Source: Collinsella aerofaciens ATCC 25986 (lineage in GTDB: Bacteria > Actinomycetota > Coriobacteriia > Coriobacteriales > Coriobacteriaceae). Taken from it: a stretch of DNA of 64,000 nucleotides. The position numbers and the translations under genes are program-made. The notes below the pieces were generated by a model. The model was not told where the DNA came from. It searched no databases and saw only the letters and a program-made list of their open reading frames with translations. The stretch spans positions 1,364,001 through 1,428,000 of the forward strand of contig NZ_CP048433.1 in assembly GCF_010509075.1 (NCBI RefSeq), given 5' to 3'. Below, piece after piece: positions 25,122 through 33,680 of this stretch (positions are counted from its first letter, which is position 1; the number at the start of each line of letters is the position of its first letter).

Positions 25122-26897
25122 ATGGAGCAACTCATCGCCATCATCGAAAAGGGGCAGCCCTTTTTCAACGCGATCGCCCGCAACAAGTACCTCAAGGCGA
25201 TCCGCGACGGTTTTATCTCCGTCATCCCCATCATCATCTTCTCGTCCATCTTCTGCCTGGTAGCCTCGGTTCCCAATATCTGGGGTTTCTACTGGCCCGA
25301 TGACATCAACAACGCCCTGTGGAAGTGCTACAACTACTCCATGGGCATCCTGGCCATCGCCTGTGCCGCCACCACGGCCAAGCACTTCGCCGACGCTCAG
25401 AACCGCGATCTGCCCAAGAACAACCAGATCAACTTCATCTCGTGCATGTGCGCGGCCATCATCGGCTTCTTGCTCCTTTCGAGCGACACGATCGCCACGG
25501 ACGCTGCCAGCGGCTTCAACACCACCTACTTTGGTTCCAAAGGCCTGCTGACCGCCTTTATCGCTGCGTTTGTGACCGGCATCATCTACAAGTTCTTCAT
25601 TAAGCGCAACATCACCGTCAAGATGCCCGAGCAGGTTCCGCCCAACATCTCGCAGACCTTTAAGGACATCATCCCCTTCTCCGTCTGCATCACCGTCTTT
25701 TGGGTCTTTGACATCGCCTTCCGCGCTGCTTTTGGCTTCTGCTTTGCCCAGGGCGTCATCCAGGTGTTCCAGCCCCTGTTCACCGCTGCCGACGGCTACA
25801 TCGGCCTCGCTGTGATCTACGGCGCTATGAGCCTGTTCTGGTTCGTCGGCGTCCACGGCCCCTCGATCGTCGAGCCCGCCATCGCCGCCGCCCTCGTTGC
25901 CAACATGACCGACAACCTGGCTGCGTTCCAGGCCGGCCAGCACGCTTCCGCTGTCCTGACCCAGGGTGCCCAGTACTTCGTCGTCTGCATGGGCGGCACC
26001 GGCGCCACGCTCGTCCTGGTCTTTATGTTCTGCTTCCTGGCCAAGTCTCAGGAGATGCGCGCCGTCGGTAAGGCCGCCATCGTCCCCGTCTGCTTTGCCG
26101 TCAACGAGCCGCTGCTGTTCGCCGCGCCCATCGTGCTCAACCCCGTCTTCTTTGTCCCGTTTGTCTTTGCCCCGATCGCCAACATCTGGATCCTCAAGAT
26201 CTTTATCGACTTCTTGGGCATGAACGGCTTTATGTACACCCTGCCTTGGACCGTCCCCGGCCCCATCGGCACCATCATGGGCCTGGGCTTCCAGCCGCTC
26301 GCCTTTGTGATGCTCGCCCTTATCCTGGTCGTCGACTTTGTTCTGTACTATCCGTTCTTCCGTGCCTACGACGCCCAGAAGTGCGCCGAGGAGGCCGAGA
26401 TCTCCCAGGAGGAGCTCGCCGCCAAGAACGCCGAGAAGGCCGCCAAGCTCAACGATGCCTTCCAGGGCAAGGCCGACGCCAAGAGCGTTGCCGCCGGCGC
26501 TGCTGCCGAGGCCGTGAAGGCCGACGCCCCCGCCGCTTCCGCAGCACCCGCCACCGAGGCTACGGCCACTAGCGACCTCAACGGCAAGCGCGTGCTCGTG
26601 CTCTGCCAGGGTGGCGGCACCTCGGGCCTGCTCGCCAACGCGCTGGCCAAGGCTGCCAAGGAGCGCGGCATTAACCTCGAGACCGCTGCCGAGGCCTATG
26701 GCAACCACGTGGACATGCTCCCCGACTTTGACCTGGTCGTCCTGGCCCCGCAGGCTGCCAGCTACCTGGCCGACCTGCAGAAGGACTGCGAGCGCGTGGG
26801 CAACAAGTGCGTCGCCTGCCGCGGCAAGCAGTACATCGAGCTCTCCCAGAACGGCGACAAATCTCTCGCCTTCGTCTCCGAGCAGCTTTCGAAGTAA
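25122..26897 (+). CDS. PTS lactose-family EIICB, cassette 1
   Basis: 591 residues. Residues 1-430 form the EIIC membrane transporter (starts MEQLIAIIEKGQPFFNAIARNKYLKAIRDGF; GVHGPSIVEPAI and VCFAVNEPLLFAAPIVLNP are the family substrate-site segments). An Ala/Lys-rich linker (about 435-485) follows, then an EIIB domain with phosphorylatable Cys495 in LCQGGGTSGLLANAL. It imports and 6-phosphorylates a beta-galactoside or beta-glucoside. AGGAG precedes the ATG. A GH1 phospho-glycosidase follows after an intercistronic hairpin. Compared with the other three EIICB copies the IIB domain is the most divergent (QGGG, AASYLADLQKDCE). Confidence 0.94.
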   Translation: MEQLIAIIEKGQPFFNAIARNKYLKAIRDGFISVIPIIIFSSIFCLVASVPNIWGFYWPDDINNALWKCYNYSMGILAIACAATTAKHFADAQNRDLPKNNQINFISCMCAAIIGFLLLSSDTIATDAASGFNTTYFGSKGLLTAFIAAFVTGIIYKFFIKRNITVKMPEQVPPNISQTFKDIIPFSVCITVFWVFDIAFRAAFGFCFAQGVIQVFQPLFTAADGYIGLAVIYGAMSLFWFVGVHGPSIVEPAIAAALVANMTDNLAAFQAGQHASAVLTQGAQYFVVCMGGTGATLVLVFMFCFLAKSQEMRAVGKAAIVPVCFAVNEPLLFAAPIVLNPVFFVPFVFAPIANIWILKIFIDFLGMNGFMYTLPWTVPGPIGTIMGLGFQPLAFVMLALILVVDFVLYYPFFRAYDAQKCAEEAEISQEELAAKNAEKAAKLNDAFQGKADAKSVAAGAAAEAVKADAPAASAAPATEATATSDLNGKRVLVLCQGGGTSGLLANALAKAAKERGINLETAAEAYGNHVDMLPDFDLVVLAPQAASYLADLQKDCERVGNKCVACRGKQYIELSQNGDKSLAFVSEQLSK

Positions 26898-26906
26898 GTA
26901 ACGCTC

Positions 26907-26940
26907 AGGGCCAGCCGACCATCAACAGCCGGCTGGCCCT
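26907..26940 (+). terminator. Intercistronic hairpin between EIICB and GH1, cassette 1
   Basis: AGGGCCAGCCG pairs with CGGCTGGCCCT. Only a short T-rich stretch follows and the GH1 gene starts 28 bases later, so it may be a partial terminator or a transcript stabiliser rather than the operon end. Confidence 0.6.
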
Positions 26941-26967
26941 TCGATTTAGACGATTGGATATTTCATC

Positions 26968-28407
26968 ATGTCCGTTAACCCTGCCAGCGTCACCAACCCG
27001 CCCGCGCAGTTTCCCGAGAACTTTGTCTTTGGCGGTGCCACTGCTGCCTACCAGGTGGAGGGCGAGACCCGCACCCACGGTAAGGGCAAGGTTGCCTGGG
27101 ACGACTTCTTGGAGGCCCAGGGGCGCTTTTCCCCCGATCCCGCTTCGGACTTCTACAACCAGTACCCCGTCGACTTGGAGCTGTGCGAGGAGTTTGGCAT
27201 CAACGGCATTCGCCTCTCCATCGCCTGGAGCCGCATCTTCCCCAACGGTATCGGTGAGATTAACCCCGAGGGTGTCCAGTTCTATCACGATCTCTTCGCC
27301 GAATGCCACAAGCACCACGTTGAGCCGTTTGTCACGCTGCATCACTTTGACACGCCGCTTCCCCTCTTTGAGAAGGGCGACTTCCTCAACCGCGAGACCA
27401 TCGACGCCTTTGTGGACTTTGCCACCTTCTGCTTTAAGGAGTACGCCGACCAGGTGACCTATTGGTTCACCTTTAACGAGATTTGGGCCGATGCCTCCAA
27501 CACCTACATCGAGGGCACCTTCCCCGGCGGCGTCAAGGCGCATCTGGCCGAGGCTTTCCAGTGCGAGCACAACATGATGCTCGCCCACGCCAAGGCCGTA
27601 CTGGCCTTCCACAACGGCGGTTTTAAGGGCAAGATCGGCGTCATTCAGTCGTTGGAGTTTAAGTATCCGCTCAACGAGAACGACCCCGCCGACATCAAAG
27701 CCGCCAACAACGAGCACGTGCTGCAGAACCAGTTCTTGCTCGACGCCACCTTCCGTGGCGACTACGCGCCCGACACCCTCGAGTGCGCCAACCGTCTGGC
27801 TGCCGTCTCGGGCGGCACCATCGAGATCCTGGACGAGGACCTCGAGATTATGCGCGAGGCCGCGCTCTACAACGACTACCTGGGCGTTAACAACTACCAG
27901 TGCCGCTTCTTGAAGGCCTACGATGGCGAGAACGACCTGCACCACAACGGTACGGGCGAGAAGGGCACTGGCCGCTGGCGCGTTAAGGGCATTGGCGAGC
28001 ATGTGAACAAGCCCGGCGTCCCCACCACCGACTGGGACTGGATCATCTATCCCGAGGGCCTGTTCGATCTGCTCGTCTACATTAAGCAGCGCTACCCCAA
28101 CTACAAGCAGATCTTCATCACCGAGAACGGCATGGGCTACAAGGACCCCTACAAGGACGGTTTTGTGGACGACCAGCCGCGCATCGACTACATCGAGCAG
28201 CACCTGCGCTGGTTGCTCAAGGCCATGGAGGTGGGCGTCAACGTGGGCGGCTACTTCCTGTGGAGCCTGCAGGATCAGTTTTCCTGGACCAATGGCTACA
28301 ACAAGCGCTATGGCTTCTTCTACGTTGACTTTGAAACCCAGAAGCGCACGCCCAAGGCAAGCGCCTACTGGTACAAGCACGTAGCGCAGACCCGTCGTCT
28401 GGACTAG
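26968..28407 (+). CDS. GH1 6-phospho-beta-galactosidase, cassette 1
   Basis: A 479-residue glycoside hydrolase family 1 enzyme. Acid/base Glu171 lies in WFTFNE and nucleophile Glu386 in FITENG. SWTNGYNKRY near the C-terminus places Ser, Lys and Tyr at the same spacing as the phosphate-binding Ser428, Lys435 and Tyr437 of Lactococcus LacG, so the substrate is a 6-phospho-glycoside. It cleaves the disaccharide phosphate delivered by the upstream EIICB in the cytoplasm. No signal peptide. It is very similar to the GH1 gene of cassette 3, and less to that of cassette 2. The ribosome binding site before ATG is weak. Confidence 0.93.
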   Translation: MSVNPASVTNPPAQFPENFVFGGATAAYQVEGETRTHGKGKVAWDDFLEAQGRFSPDPASDFYNQYPVDLELCEEFGINGIRLSIAWSRIFPNGIGEINPEGVQFYHDLFAECHKHHVEPFVTLHHFDTPLPLFEKGDFLNRETIDAFVDFATFCFKEYADQVTYWFTFNEIWADASNTYIEGTFPGGVKAHLAEAFQCEHNMMLAHAKAVLAFHNGGFKGKIGVIQSLEFKYPLNENDPADIKAANNEHVLQNQFLLDATFRGDYAPDTLECANRLAAVSGGTIEILDEDLEIMREAALYNDYLGVNNYQCRFLKAYDGENDLHHNGTGEKGTGRWRVKGIGEHVNKPGVPTTDWDWIIYPEGLFDLLVYIKQRYPNYKQIFITENGMGYKDPYKDGFVDDQPRIDYIEQHLRWLLKAMEVGVNVGGYFLWSLQDQFSWTNGYNKRYGFFYVDFETQKRTPKASAYWYKHVAQTRRLD

Positions 28408-28453
28408 CGGCTTGCGGGGTTACCCGCCCACATAACCTGTCCCCATTTCTCAA

Positions 28454-28496
28454 CCGGGGGCGGCACGTCACACGGCGCGCCGCCCCCGGCCTTTTT
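28454..28496 (+). terminator. Terminator of cassette 1
   Basis: CCGGGGGCGGC pairs perfectly with GCCGCCCCCGG and is followed by CCTTTTTG, 46 bases after the GH1 stop. Confidence 0.88.
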
Positions 28497-28516
28497 GGGC
28501 GGTTCGGGGTCCGTTT

Positions 28517-28573
28517 GTCTCAATCTGTAACATCTAGCCGAGTTTTTGGGTCCTAGCTGTTACAGATTGAGAC
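28517..28573. repeat. Paired 57-bp palindrome, locus 1 unit a
   Basis: Arms GTCTCAATCTGTAACA and TGTTACAGATTGAGAC flank a loop with inner CTAG/CTAG pairing and a TTTTT tract. The matching continues outward (CCGTTTG / CGAACAG). Confidence 0.88.
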
Positions 28574-28597
28574 GAACAGGATTGCTCTTTCCGAAGA

Positions 28598-28654
28598 ATC
28601 TAAATCTGTAACACGTAGCCCGCTTTTGACCGTCTACCTGTTACAAATCGAGAC
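28598..28654. repeat. Paired 57-bp palindrome, locus 1 unit b
   Basis: Second unit of the pair, starting 81 bases after unit a, with arms AATCTGTAACA and TGTTACAAAT and inner GTAG/CTAC pairing instead of CTAG/CTAG. Confidence 0.85.
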
Positions 28655-28668
28655 AAACGGAGTAGGAC

Positions 28669-29697
28669 CTAACCCCGTATGTCCCTAACAGTCGAGCGTT
28701 CGACCAGCGTGCTCGGCACATGAATCGCCTCGATAGACGAGCTCTCTCCAATCGCCGCCTCAAACGCAAGCTTACCGACACCGCGCAAATCAAATCGCAG
28801 CGTCGTCAGCCGATTGTGAGGAACAAGTCCCTCGAGTGCGTCGTCGATACCAACCACGCTCACGTCGTCGGGCACGGACAGGCCCGCGTTCTCGAGCGCG
28901 GCGATAACGCCCAGCGCCATCTGGTCATTTGCCGCAAGCACGGCAGTCGGCGCCTGCGACCCGCCGGCAAGCACCTCGGCCGCAATCCGCTCGCCCATGG
29001 CGTACCCACTGTCCGCACTCCAATCGCCACGCAGCATCGGAGCGGCATCGACATGAGCACGACCCAGCGTATCGCGCCAACCGGCCTCACGAAAACGCGA
29101 GGAAATCGAGTTTTCCGGACCCGCCACAAACCGCATATTCGAGTGACCATGTTCCAGCAGATAATTGGTCAACAGCTCGCACGAACCATACTGGTCGGAG
29201 TCGATCGTCGTGCAGCGCGGATGCGCATACATGGACAGGATGACCGTTCGCACTCCCGGCTGGGGAACAAACTCCTCAAAATCGGGAGCCATGCGGTTCA
29301 TGTTGAGAATCATGCCGTCGACGGGTCGCTCGACCATGCGGCGCGAGGCATCGGCAAGTGCATAGGGCTTGTCGCCGCCCATCTCGATCATAGTGACGGC
29401 AAAATCGTGCTCGCGCGCCGCTTGCATGATACCCTCGAGCGTCGCCAGGTTACCGACACGTGTGATGTTGTACATGCACAGGCCAATAGAACGATACGAC
29501 CCGCCGCGCAACGCCGCTCCAGCAAAATTGGGACGAAAGCCCAGCTCTTCCATGGCGGCCAGCACACGCTTGCGCGTCTTTTCCGTCACGTTGGGCATAC
29601 CGTTGACCACGCGAGACACAGTCTGGCGGCTCACGCCAGCGAGCGCCGCAACCTCTGCCGCGCTCGCCGAACGACCATTCCTTGTCTGCTGATCCAT
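28669..29697 (-). CDS. LacI-family repressor of sugar cassette 2
   Basis: 342 residues from ATG 29697. The helix-turn-helix reads SAAEVAALAGVSRQTVSRVVNGMPNVTEKTRKRVLAAMEELGF; sensor domain segments include STIDSDQYGSCELLTNYLLEHGH-like text and DDVSVVGIDDALEGLVPHNRLTTLRFD. The start is uncertain: a GTG nine bases further upstream has a better-placed GGAAGCAGG. It is divergent from the GH1-EIICB cassette at 30042-33427. Three operator-like sites lie in the shared region, one 61 bases upstream of its own start, so it probably represses the cassette and itself. Confidence 0.91.
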   Translation of the reverse strand: MDQQTRNGRSASAAEVAALAGVSRQTVSRVVNGMPNVTEKTRKRVLAAMEELGFRPNFAGAALRGGSYRSIGLCMYNITRVGNLATLEGIMQAAREHDFAVTMIEMGGDKPYALADASRRMVERPVDGMILNMNRMAPDFEEFVPQPGVRTVILSMYAHPRCTTIDSDQYGSCELLTNYLLEHGHSNMRFVAGPENSISSRFREAGWRDTLGRAHVDAAPMLRGDWSADSGYAMGERIAAEVLAGGSQAPTAVLAANDQMALGVIAALENAGLSVPDDVSVVGIDDALEGLVPHNRLTTLRFDLRGVGKLAFEAAIGESSSIEAIHVPSTLVERSTVRDIRG

Positions 29698-29757
29698 GCC
29701 TTCCACGCTAACCTGCTTCCCAACTATTCCCCGCGCCCATGGCGCATCGTACATACA

Positions 29758-29773
29758 TTGATAACGTGCTCAT
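29758..29773. promoter_or_regulatory. Candidate LacI-type operator, cassette 2, site 1
   Basis: TTGATAACGTGCTCAT shares the half GTGCTCAT with the two sites at 29890 and 29912 and lies just upstream of the LacI start. Confidence 0.62.
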
Positions 29774-29840
29774 GATACCCGAGCCATATACCACAACATG
29801 AAAACTTCTGTCAATCAAAACCGCTTACCGAACAAATACA

Positions 29841-29851
29841 ACCGTTCGCGG
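29841..29851 (+). promoter_or_regulatory. Shared ACCGTTCGCGG motif, cassette 2
   Basis: ACCGTTCGCGG, a one-base variant of the shared motif, 49 bases upstream of the cassette 2 operators. Confidence 0.5.
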
Positions 29852-29889
29852 CTGTTTGAAGTTGTTTTGTTTCTATACATCCCAGCCGG

Positions 29890-29905
29890 ATGTTAACGTG
29901 CTCAT
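29890..29905. promoter_or_regulatory. Candidate LacI-type operator, cassette 2, site 2
   Basis: ATGTTAACGTGCTCAT, half-sites ATGTTAAC and GTGCTCAT around a central CG. Confidence 0.7.
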
Positions 29906-29911
29906 TGTCAA

Positions 29912-29927
29912 ATGTTCACGTGCTCAT
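29912..29927. promoter_or_regulatory. Candidate LacI-type operator, cassette 2, site 3
   Basis: ATGTTCACGTGCTCAT, 22 bases (two helical turns) from site 2 and one base different from it. Confidence 0.7.
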
Positions 29928-30041
29928 TTTGGTTCTAATCATTTTAAGATAGTGTTTATCGGGCTTTTTCACCGCTGAACGCTAACCAGGGAGCCTCCTG
30001 AGCGCAAACGCACAATATCGAACAGCGAGACGAGAGGGTGT

Positions 30042-31490
30042 ATGCATATGTCTTTGCTAAACCGCGTACAGCAGCTGCCGAAGGGCTTTGTTTGGGGCGC
30101 CGCAACCGCCGCGTACCAAACGGAAGGTTCCACGAAGGTGGCAGGCAAGGGTAAGACCATGTGGGACGATTACCTTGTCGCCCAGGGTCGCTTTTTGCCC
30201 GACCCGGCCAGTGATTTCTACAACCGCTACGAGGAGGATATCCGCCTTTCTGCCGAGCATGGACTCAACGCCATTCGTGTGTCCATCGCCTGGACCCGCA
30301 TCTTCCCCAACGGCGACGATGCCGAACCCCTCGCCGAGGGCGTTAAGCACTACCACGAGCTGTTCGCCTGCTGCAAAAAGTATGGCGTCGAGCCCTATGT
30401 GTCCCTGCATCACTTTGACTCCCCCGCCGCCCTGTTCAACCAGGGCGACTGGCTCAACCGCAAGACCGTCGACGCCTATGTGCGCTATGCCGAGTTCTGC
30501 TTCCGCGAGTTCCGCGAGGTCAAGAATTGGTTCACCATCAACGAGCTCATCAGCCTCTCGCACTCCCAATACATCCAAGGCAACTTCCCGCCCAACCATC
30601 ACTTTGATGTGACGAGCGGCATCCAGAGCCAGCACAACGAGCTCGTTGCCCACGCCCGCGCCGTCAACCTGTATAAGGATCTTGACGAGACCGAGCACCT
30701 GGGCGGACGCATTGGCATGGTCAACGTCCTGACGCCGGCATATCCTGCCACCGACTCGCCCGCCGACCAGCACGCCGCCGACCTGTACAACGCCTTCTAC
30801 ACCGACTTCATCATGGACGGCGCCTTCCTGGGTCACTACTCCGCGCGCACCCTCTCACTCATCAACGAGATTCTGCGTGCCAACAACGCCACACTTACGG
30901 TTGAGGACAGCGACATGGAGGAGCTCGCCAAGGCGGCGCCCCGCAACGATATGTTCGGCCTCAACTACTATCAGTCGGCGTTTATCGCCGCCTACGATGG
31001 CGAGTCAACCAACAGCTTTAACGGCACCGGAGACAAGGGCACCTCGTGCTTTAAGTTTAAGGGCGTCGGGCAGCAGGTCGATATGCCGGGTATCCCCACC
31101 ACCGACTGGGATTGGCTCATCTACCCGCAAGGCCTCTACGACACGCTCAAGCACATCAGCGCCACCTATCCCAACCTCCCCGTCATCTATATCACCGAAA
31201 ACGGCCTGGGCCACAAGGACCCCGAGCCCGACGCAAACGGCATCGTCGCCGATCCCGAGCGCATCGACTTTGTCGACCAGCACATGGAGAAGGTGCTCCA
31301 GGCGCGCGCCGAGGGCGTCGACGTCCAGGGCTACTTTATCTGGAGCCTGCAGGACCAGTTCTCGTGGGCCAATGGCTATAACAAGCGCTACGGCCTGTTC
31401 TACATCGACTTCGACACGCAAAAACGCTACATCAAGCAGTCGGCACTCTGGTACAAGGAGCTCGCCGACACTATGGCGGACGCGCAGTAG
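30042..31490 (+). CDS. GH1 6-phospho-beta-galactosidase, cassette 2
   Basis: 482 residues of glycoside hydrolase family 1. Acid/base Glu168 is in WFTINE (Ile where the other two copies have Phe); the nucleophile is in YITENG; the phosphate-binding region SWANGYNKRYG is present. It is the most divergent of the three GH1 copies, with extra residues (DDAEPLAEG) near position 95. Gene order is reversed compared with cassettes 1 and 3: here GH1 precedes EIICB. Met1 or Met3 could start; GAGAGGG lies upstream. Confidence 0.93.
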   Translation: MHMSLLNRVQQLPKGFVWGAATAAYQTEGSTKVAGKGKTMWDDYLVAQGRFLPDPASDFYNRYEEDIRLSAEHGLNAIRVSIAWTRIFPNGDDAEPLAEGVKHYHELFACCKKYGVEPYVSLHHFDSPAALFNQGDWLNRKTVDAYVRYAEFCFREFREVKNWFTINELISLSHSQYIQGNFPPNHHFDVTSGIQSQHNELVAHARAVNLYKDLDETEHLGGRIGMVNVLTPAYPATDSPADQHAADLYNAFYTDFIMDGAFLGHYSARTLSLINEILRANNATLTVEDSDMEELAKAAPRNDMFGLNYYQSAFIAAYDGESTNSFNGTGDKGTSCFKFKGVGQQVDMPGIPTTDWDWLIYPQGLYDTLKHISATYPNLPVIYITENGLGHKDPEPDANGIVADPERIDFVDQHMEKVLQARAEGVDVQGYFIWSLQDQFSWANGYNKRYGLFYIDFDTQKRYIKQSALWYKELADTMADAQ

Positions 31491-31514
31491 CGCATCGCCT
31501 CGCTTTCCCCCGAG

Positions 31515-31556
31515 AAGGGAGCGGCCCTATGCGATACAAACCCAGCCGCTCCCCTC
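31515..31556 (+). terminator. Intercistronic hairpin between GH1 and EIICB, cassette 2
   Basis: GGGAGCGGC pairs with GCCGCTCCC around an 18-base loop, in the 176-base gap between the two genes. No T-run follows, so it is more likely a stabilising or processing structure. Confidence 0.5.
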
Positions 31557-31666
31557 TCTCCCCCTGGGACCGGCCCCGCCTGCACCCGGGCTTTTAGCAA
31601 GCGGGAGACCATATAGGTTTTCAACGTCCATGCCATTAAGATTTCATGCAAAGAGGAGCGTGAACT

Positions 31667-33427
31667 ATGGAATCGATCGTTAAGTTCTTGGAGAAAGGTC
31701 AGCCGTACTTCGACAAGGTCTCTAAGAACATCTACCTTCAGGCCATTAAAGACGGCTTTTTGGCAGCAATGCCCATTATCCTGTCTTCTTCTGTCTTCCT
31801 GCTCATTTCGACCCTGCCGGGCGTTGTCGCCACGGTCGGCGGCTTTACGCTGCCCGACTGGTGGAACGTCGACGTCGTGAACTTCTGCAACAAGGTTTAC
31901 AACTTCACGATGGGCGTCGTGGGCATCATGGTCGCCGGCACCACCGCAAGCGCGCTGACCGGCTCCAAGAACCGCCGCATGCCTGCCGGCAAGGCCATCA
32001 ACGCCACGAGCACCATGGTCGCCGCCATGTGCGCTATGCTCATCTTGGCCGTTACCCAGACGAGTGCCAAGATCGACGGCGCCGATGTCTCGGTGTTCTT
32101 TACCGACAACATGGGCACCAAAGGCCTGCTGAGCTCCTTTGTCGCCGCATTTGCCACGGTCAACATCTATGCCTTCTGCATTAAGCGAGACATCACCATC
32201 AAGCTGCCCAAAGAAGTCCCCGGCGCCATCGCCCAGAACTTCCGCGACATCTTCGCCTTCAGCTTCTCCATCCTGTTTGTCGCCGTCATCGACGTTATCT
32301 GCCGCACCTGCTTGGCCGTCCCGTTTGCCAACGTCATCTCCACGCTGGTGAGCCCGCTGTTCGCCGCTGCCGATTCCTACGCCGGCCTCGCCCTCATCTG
32401 GTTCATGATCCCGCTGTTCTGGTTCATGGGCATCCACGGCCCCTCGGTCGTTAAGCCTGCCCTCAACGCCGCGCTGTTTGGCAACATCACCACCAACCTC
32501 GCCACGCTGCAGGCCGGCGGTCACCCCGCCCTCGCCCTGACCGAGAACTTCGGTAACTACATCGGCGAACTCGGCGGCACCGGCGCCACGTTCATTGTCC
32601 CGATCATCTTCCTGCTCTTTATGCGCTCCAAGCAGCTCAAGGCCGTCGGCAAAGCCTCTGTCGTACCCGTGATGTTCGCCGTCAACGAGCCGCTGCTGTT
32701 CGCCGCGCCCATCATCCTCAACCCGTACTTCCTGATCCCGTTCCTGTTTGCCCCCGTGGCCAACGTCCTCATTGGTAAGTTCTTCATCGACTTTTTGGGC
32801 ATGAACGGCTTTATCTATGCCATGCCGTGGGCACTCCCCGGACCGATCGGCACCTTCATCGACACCAACTTCCAGCCGATCTCTCTGGTCCTGGTTGTCG
32901 TCCTGCTGGTCGTTGACTTCTTGATCTACTACCCGTTCTGCAAGGCCTACGACAACGTCCTGTGCAAGCAGGAGGCCGAGACCCTGGCCGAAGAAGAGGC
33001 CGAGGAGACCAAGGCCGTCAAGACCGCTGCCGCCCCCGCCGTTGAGGCTCCTGTTGTCGAGACCGCTTCTGCCACCGAGGCCTCCGCAGCTCCGTCCGCC
33101 CTTAAGGGCAAGGATCTGAGGGTTCTGGTTCTGTGCGCTGGCGCCGGCACCTCTGCACTGCTCGCCAACGCGCTTAAGGAAGGCGCCGACGAGCTGGGCA
33201 TCGACATTACCGCCAACGCCGGTGCCTACGGCAGCCACTACGCCATCATGGACCAGTACAACGTCATCGTCCTGGCTCCGCAGGTTCGCACCTATTACAA
33301 CGAGATGAAGGCCGACACCGACCGCCTGGGCATCACGCTGCTGTCGCCCAAGGGCAAACAGTACATCGACCTCACTAAGGATCCCAAGGGTGCCGTCGCC
33401 TGGATCGAGGAAAACCTCAAGGCATAA
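31667..33427 (+). CDS. PTS lactose-family EIICB, cassette 2
   Basis: 586 residues with the EIIC domain at about 1-430 (MESIVKFLEKGQPYFDKVSKNIYLQAIKDGF; GIHGPSVVKPAL; MFAVNEPLLFAAPIILNP), an acidic then alanine-rich linker, and an EIIB domain with Cys490 in LCAGAGTSALLANAL. It carries out transport with 6-phosphorylation of a galactoside or glucoside. AGAGGAG precedes the ATG. Very similar to cassette 3 EIICB in both domains (LAPQVRTYYNEMKADTDRLGI). A terminator and the second palindrome pair follow directly. Confidence 0.94.
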   Translation: MESIVKFLEKGQPYFDKVSKNIYLQAIKDGFLAAMPIILSSSVFLLISTLPGVVATVGGFTLPDWWNVDVVNFCNKVYNFTMGVVGIMVAGTTASALTGSKNRRMPAGKAINATSTMVAAMCAMLILAVTQTSAKIDGADVSVFFTDNMGTKGLLSSFVAAFATVNIYAFCIKRDITIKLPKEVPGAIAQNFRDIFAFSFSILFVAVIDVICRTCLAVPFANVISTLVSPLFAAADSYAGLALIWFMIPLFWFMGIHGPSVVKPALNAALFGNITTNLATLQAGGHPALALTENFGNYIGELGGTGATFIVPIIFLLFMRSKQLKAVGKASVVPVMFAVNEPLLFAAPIILNPYFLIPFLFAPVANVLIGKFFIDFLGMNGFIYAMPWALPGPIGTFIDTNFQPISLVLVVVLLVVDFLIYYPFCKAYDNVLCKQEAETLAEEEAEETKAVKTAAAPAVEAPVVETASATEASAAPSALKGKDLRVLVLCAGAGTSALLANALKEGADELGIDITANAGAYGSHYAIMDQYNVIVLAPQVRTYYNEMKADTDRLGITLLSPKGKQYIDLTKDPKGAVAWIEENLKA

Positions 33428-33458
33428 GACGCTGACGCCACCTGCCGCTCGCAGACAA

Positions 33459-33499
33459 AAAATGGCCCGTGCATCGATGCGTGATGCGCGGGCCATTTT
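33459..33499. terminator. Terminator of cassette 2
   Basis: AAAATGGCCCG...CGGGCCATTTT, a long stem with flanking A and T tracts, 32 bases after the EIICB stop. Confidence 0.85.
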
Positions 33500-33526
33500 G
33501 TTTAGACCGCACCCGTCCTCCTGTTC

Positions 33527-33583
33527 ATCTCAATCTGTAACAACTAGCTGAGTTTTTGGATCCTAGCTGTTACAGATCGAGAC
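33527..33583. repeat. Paired 57-bp palindrome, locus 2 unit a
   Basis: ATCTCAATCTGTAACA and TGTTACAGATCGAGAC arms, inner CTAG/CTAG, loop with TTTTT. Located 100 bases after the cassette 2 end. Confidence 0.88.
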
Positions 33584-33606
33584 AAACAGAACGCCCGAGC
33601 AGAAAT

Positions 33607-33663
33607 ATCTCAATCTGTAATATTTAGCTGAGTTTTTCGGTCCTAACTGTTACAGATTGAGAC
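33607..33663. repeat. Paired 57-bp palindrome, locus 2 unit b
   Basis: ATCTCAATCTGTAATA and TGTTACAGATTGAGAC arms, starting 80 bases after unit a; ends 18 bases from the LacI stop codon. Confidence 0.86.
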
Positions 33664-33680
33664 GAACGGGCCGAAAAACC

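Noticed and set aside
31427-33496. A 689-codon minus-strand frame opposite cassette 2, and similar ones at 25053-26708 and 26905-28380
   Set aside because: Same cause: shadows of GC-biased genes on the other strand, with no ribosome binding site or family similarity.
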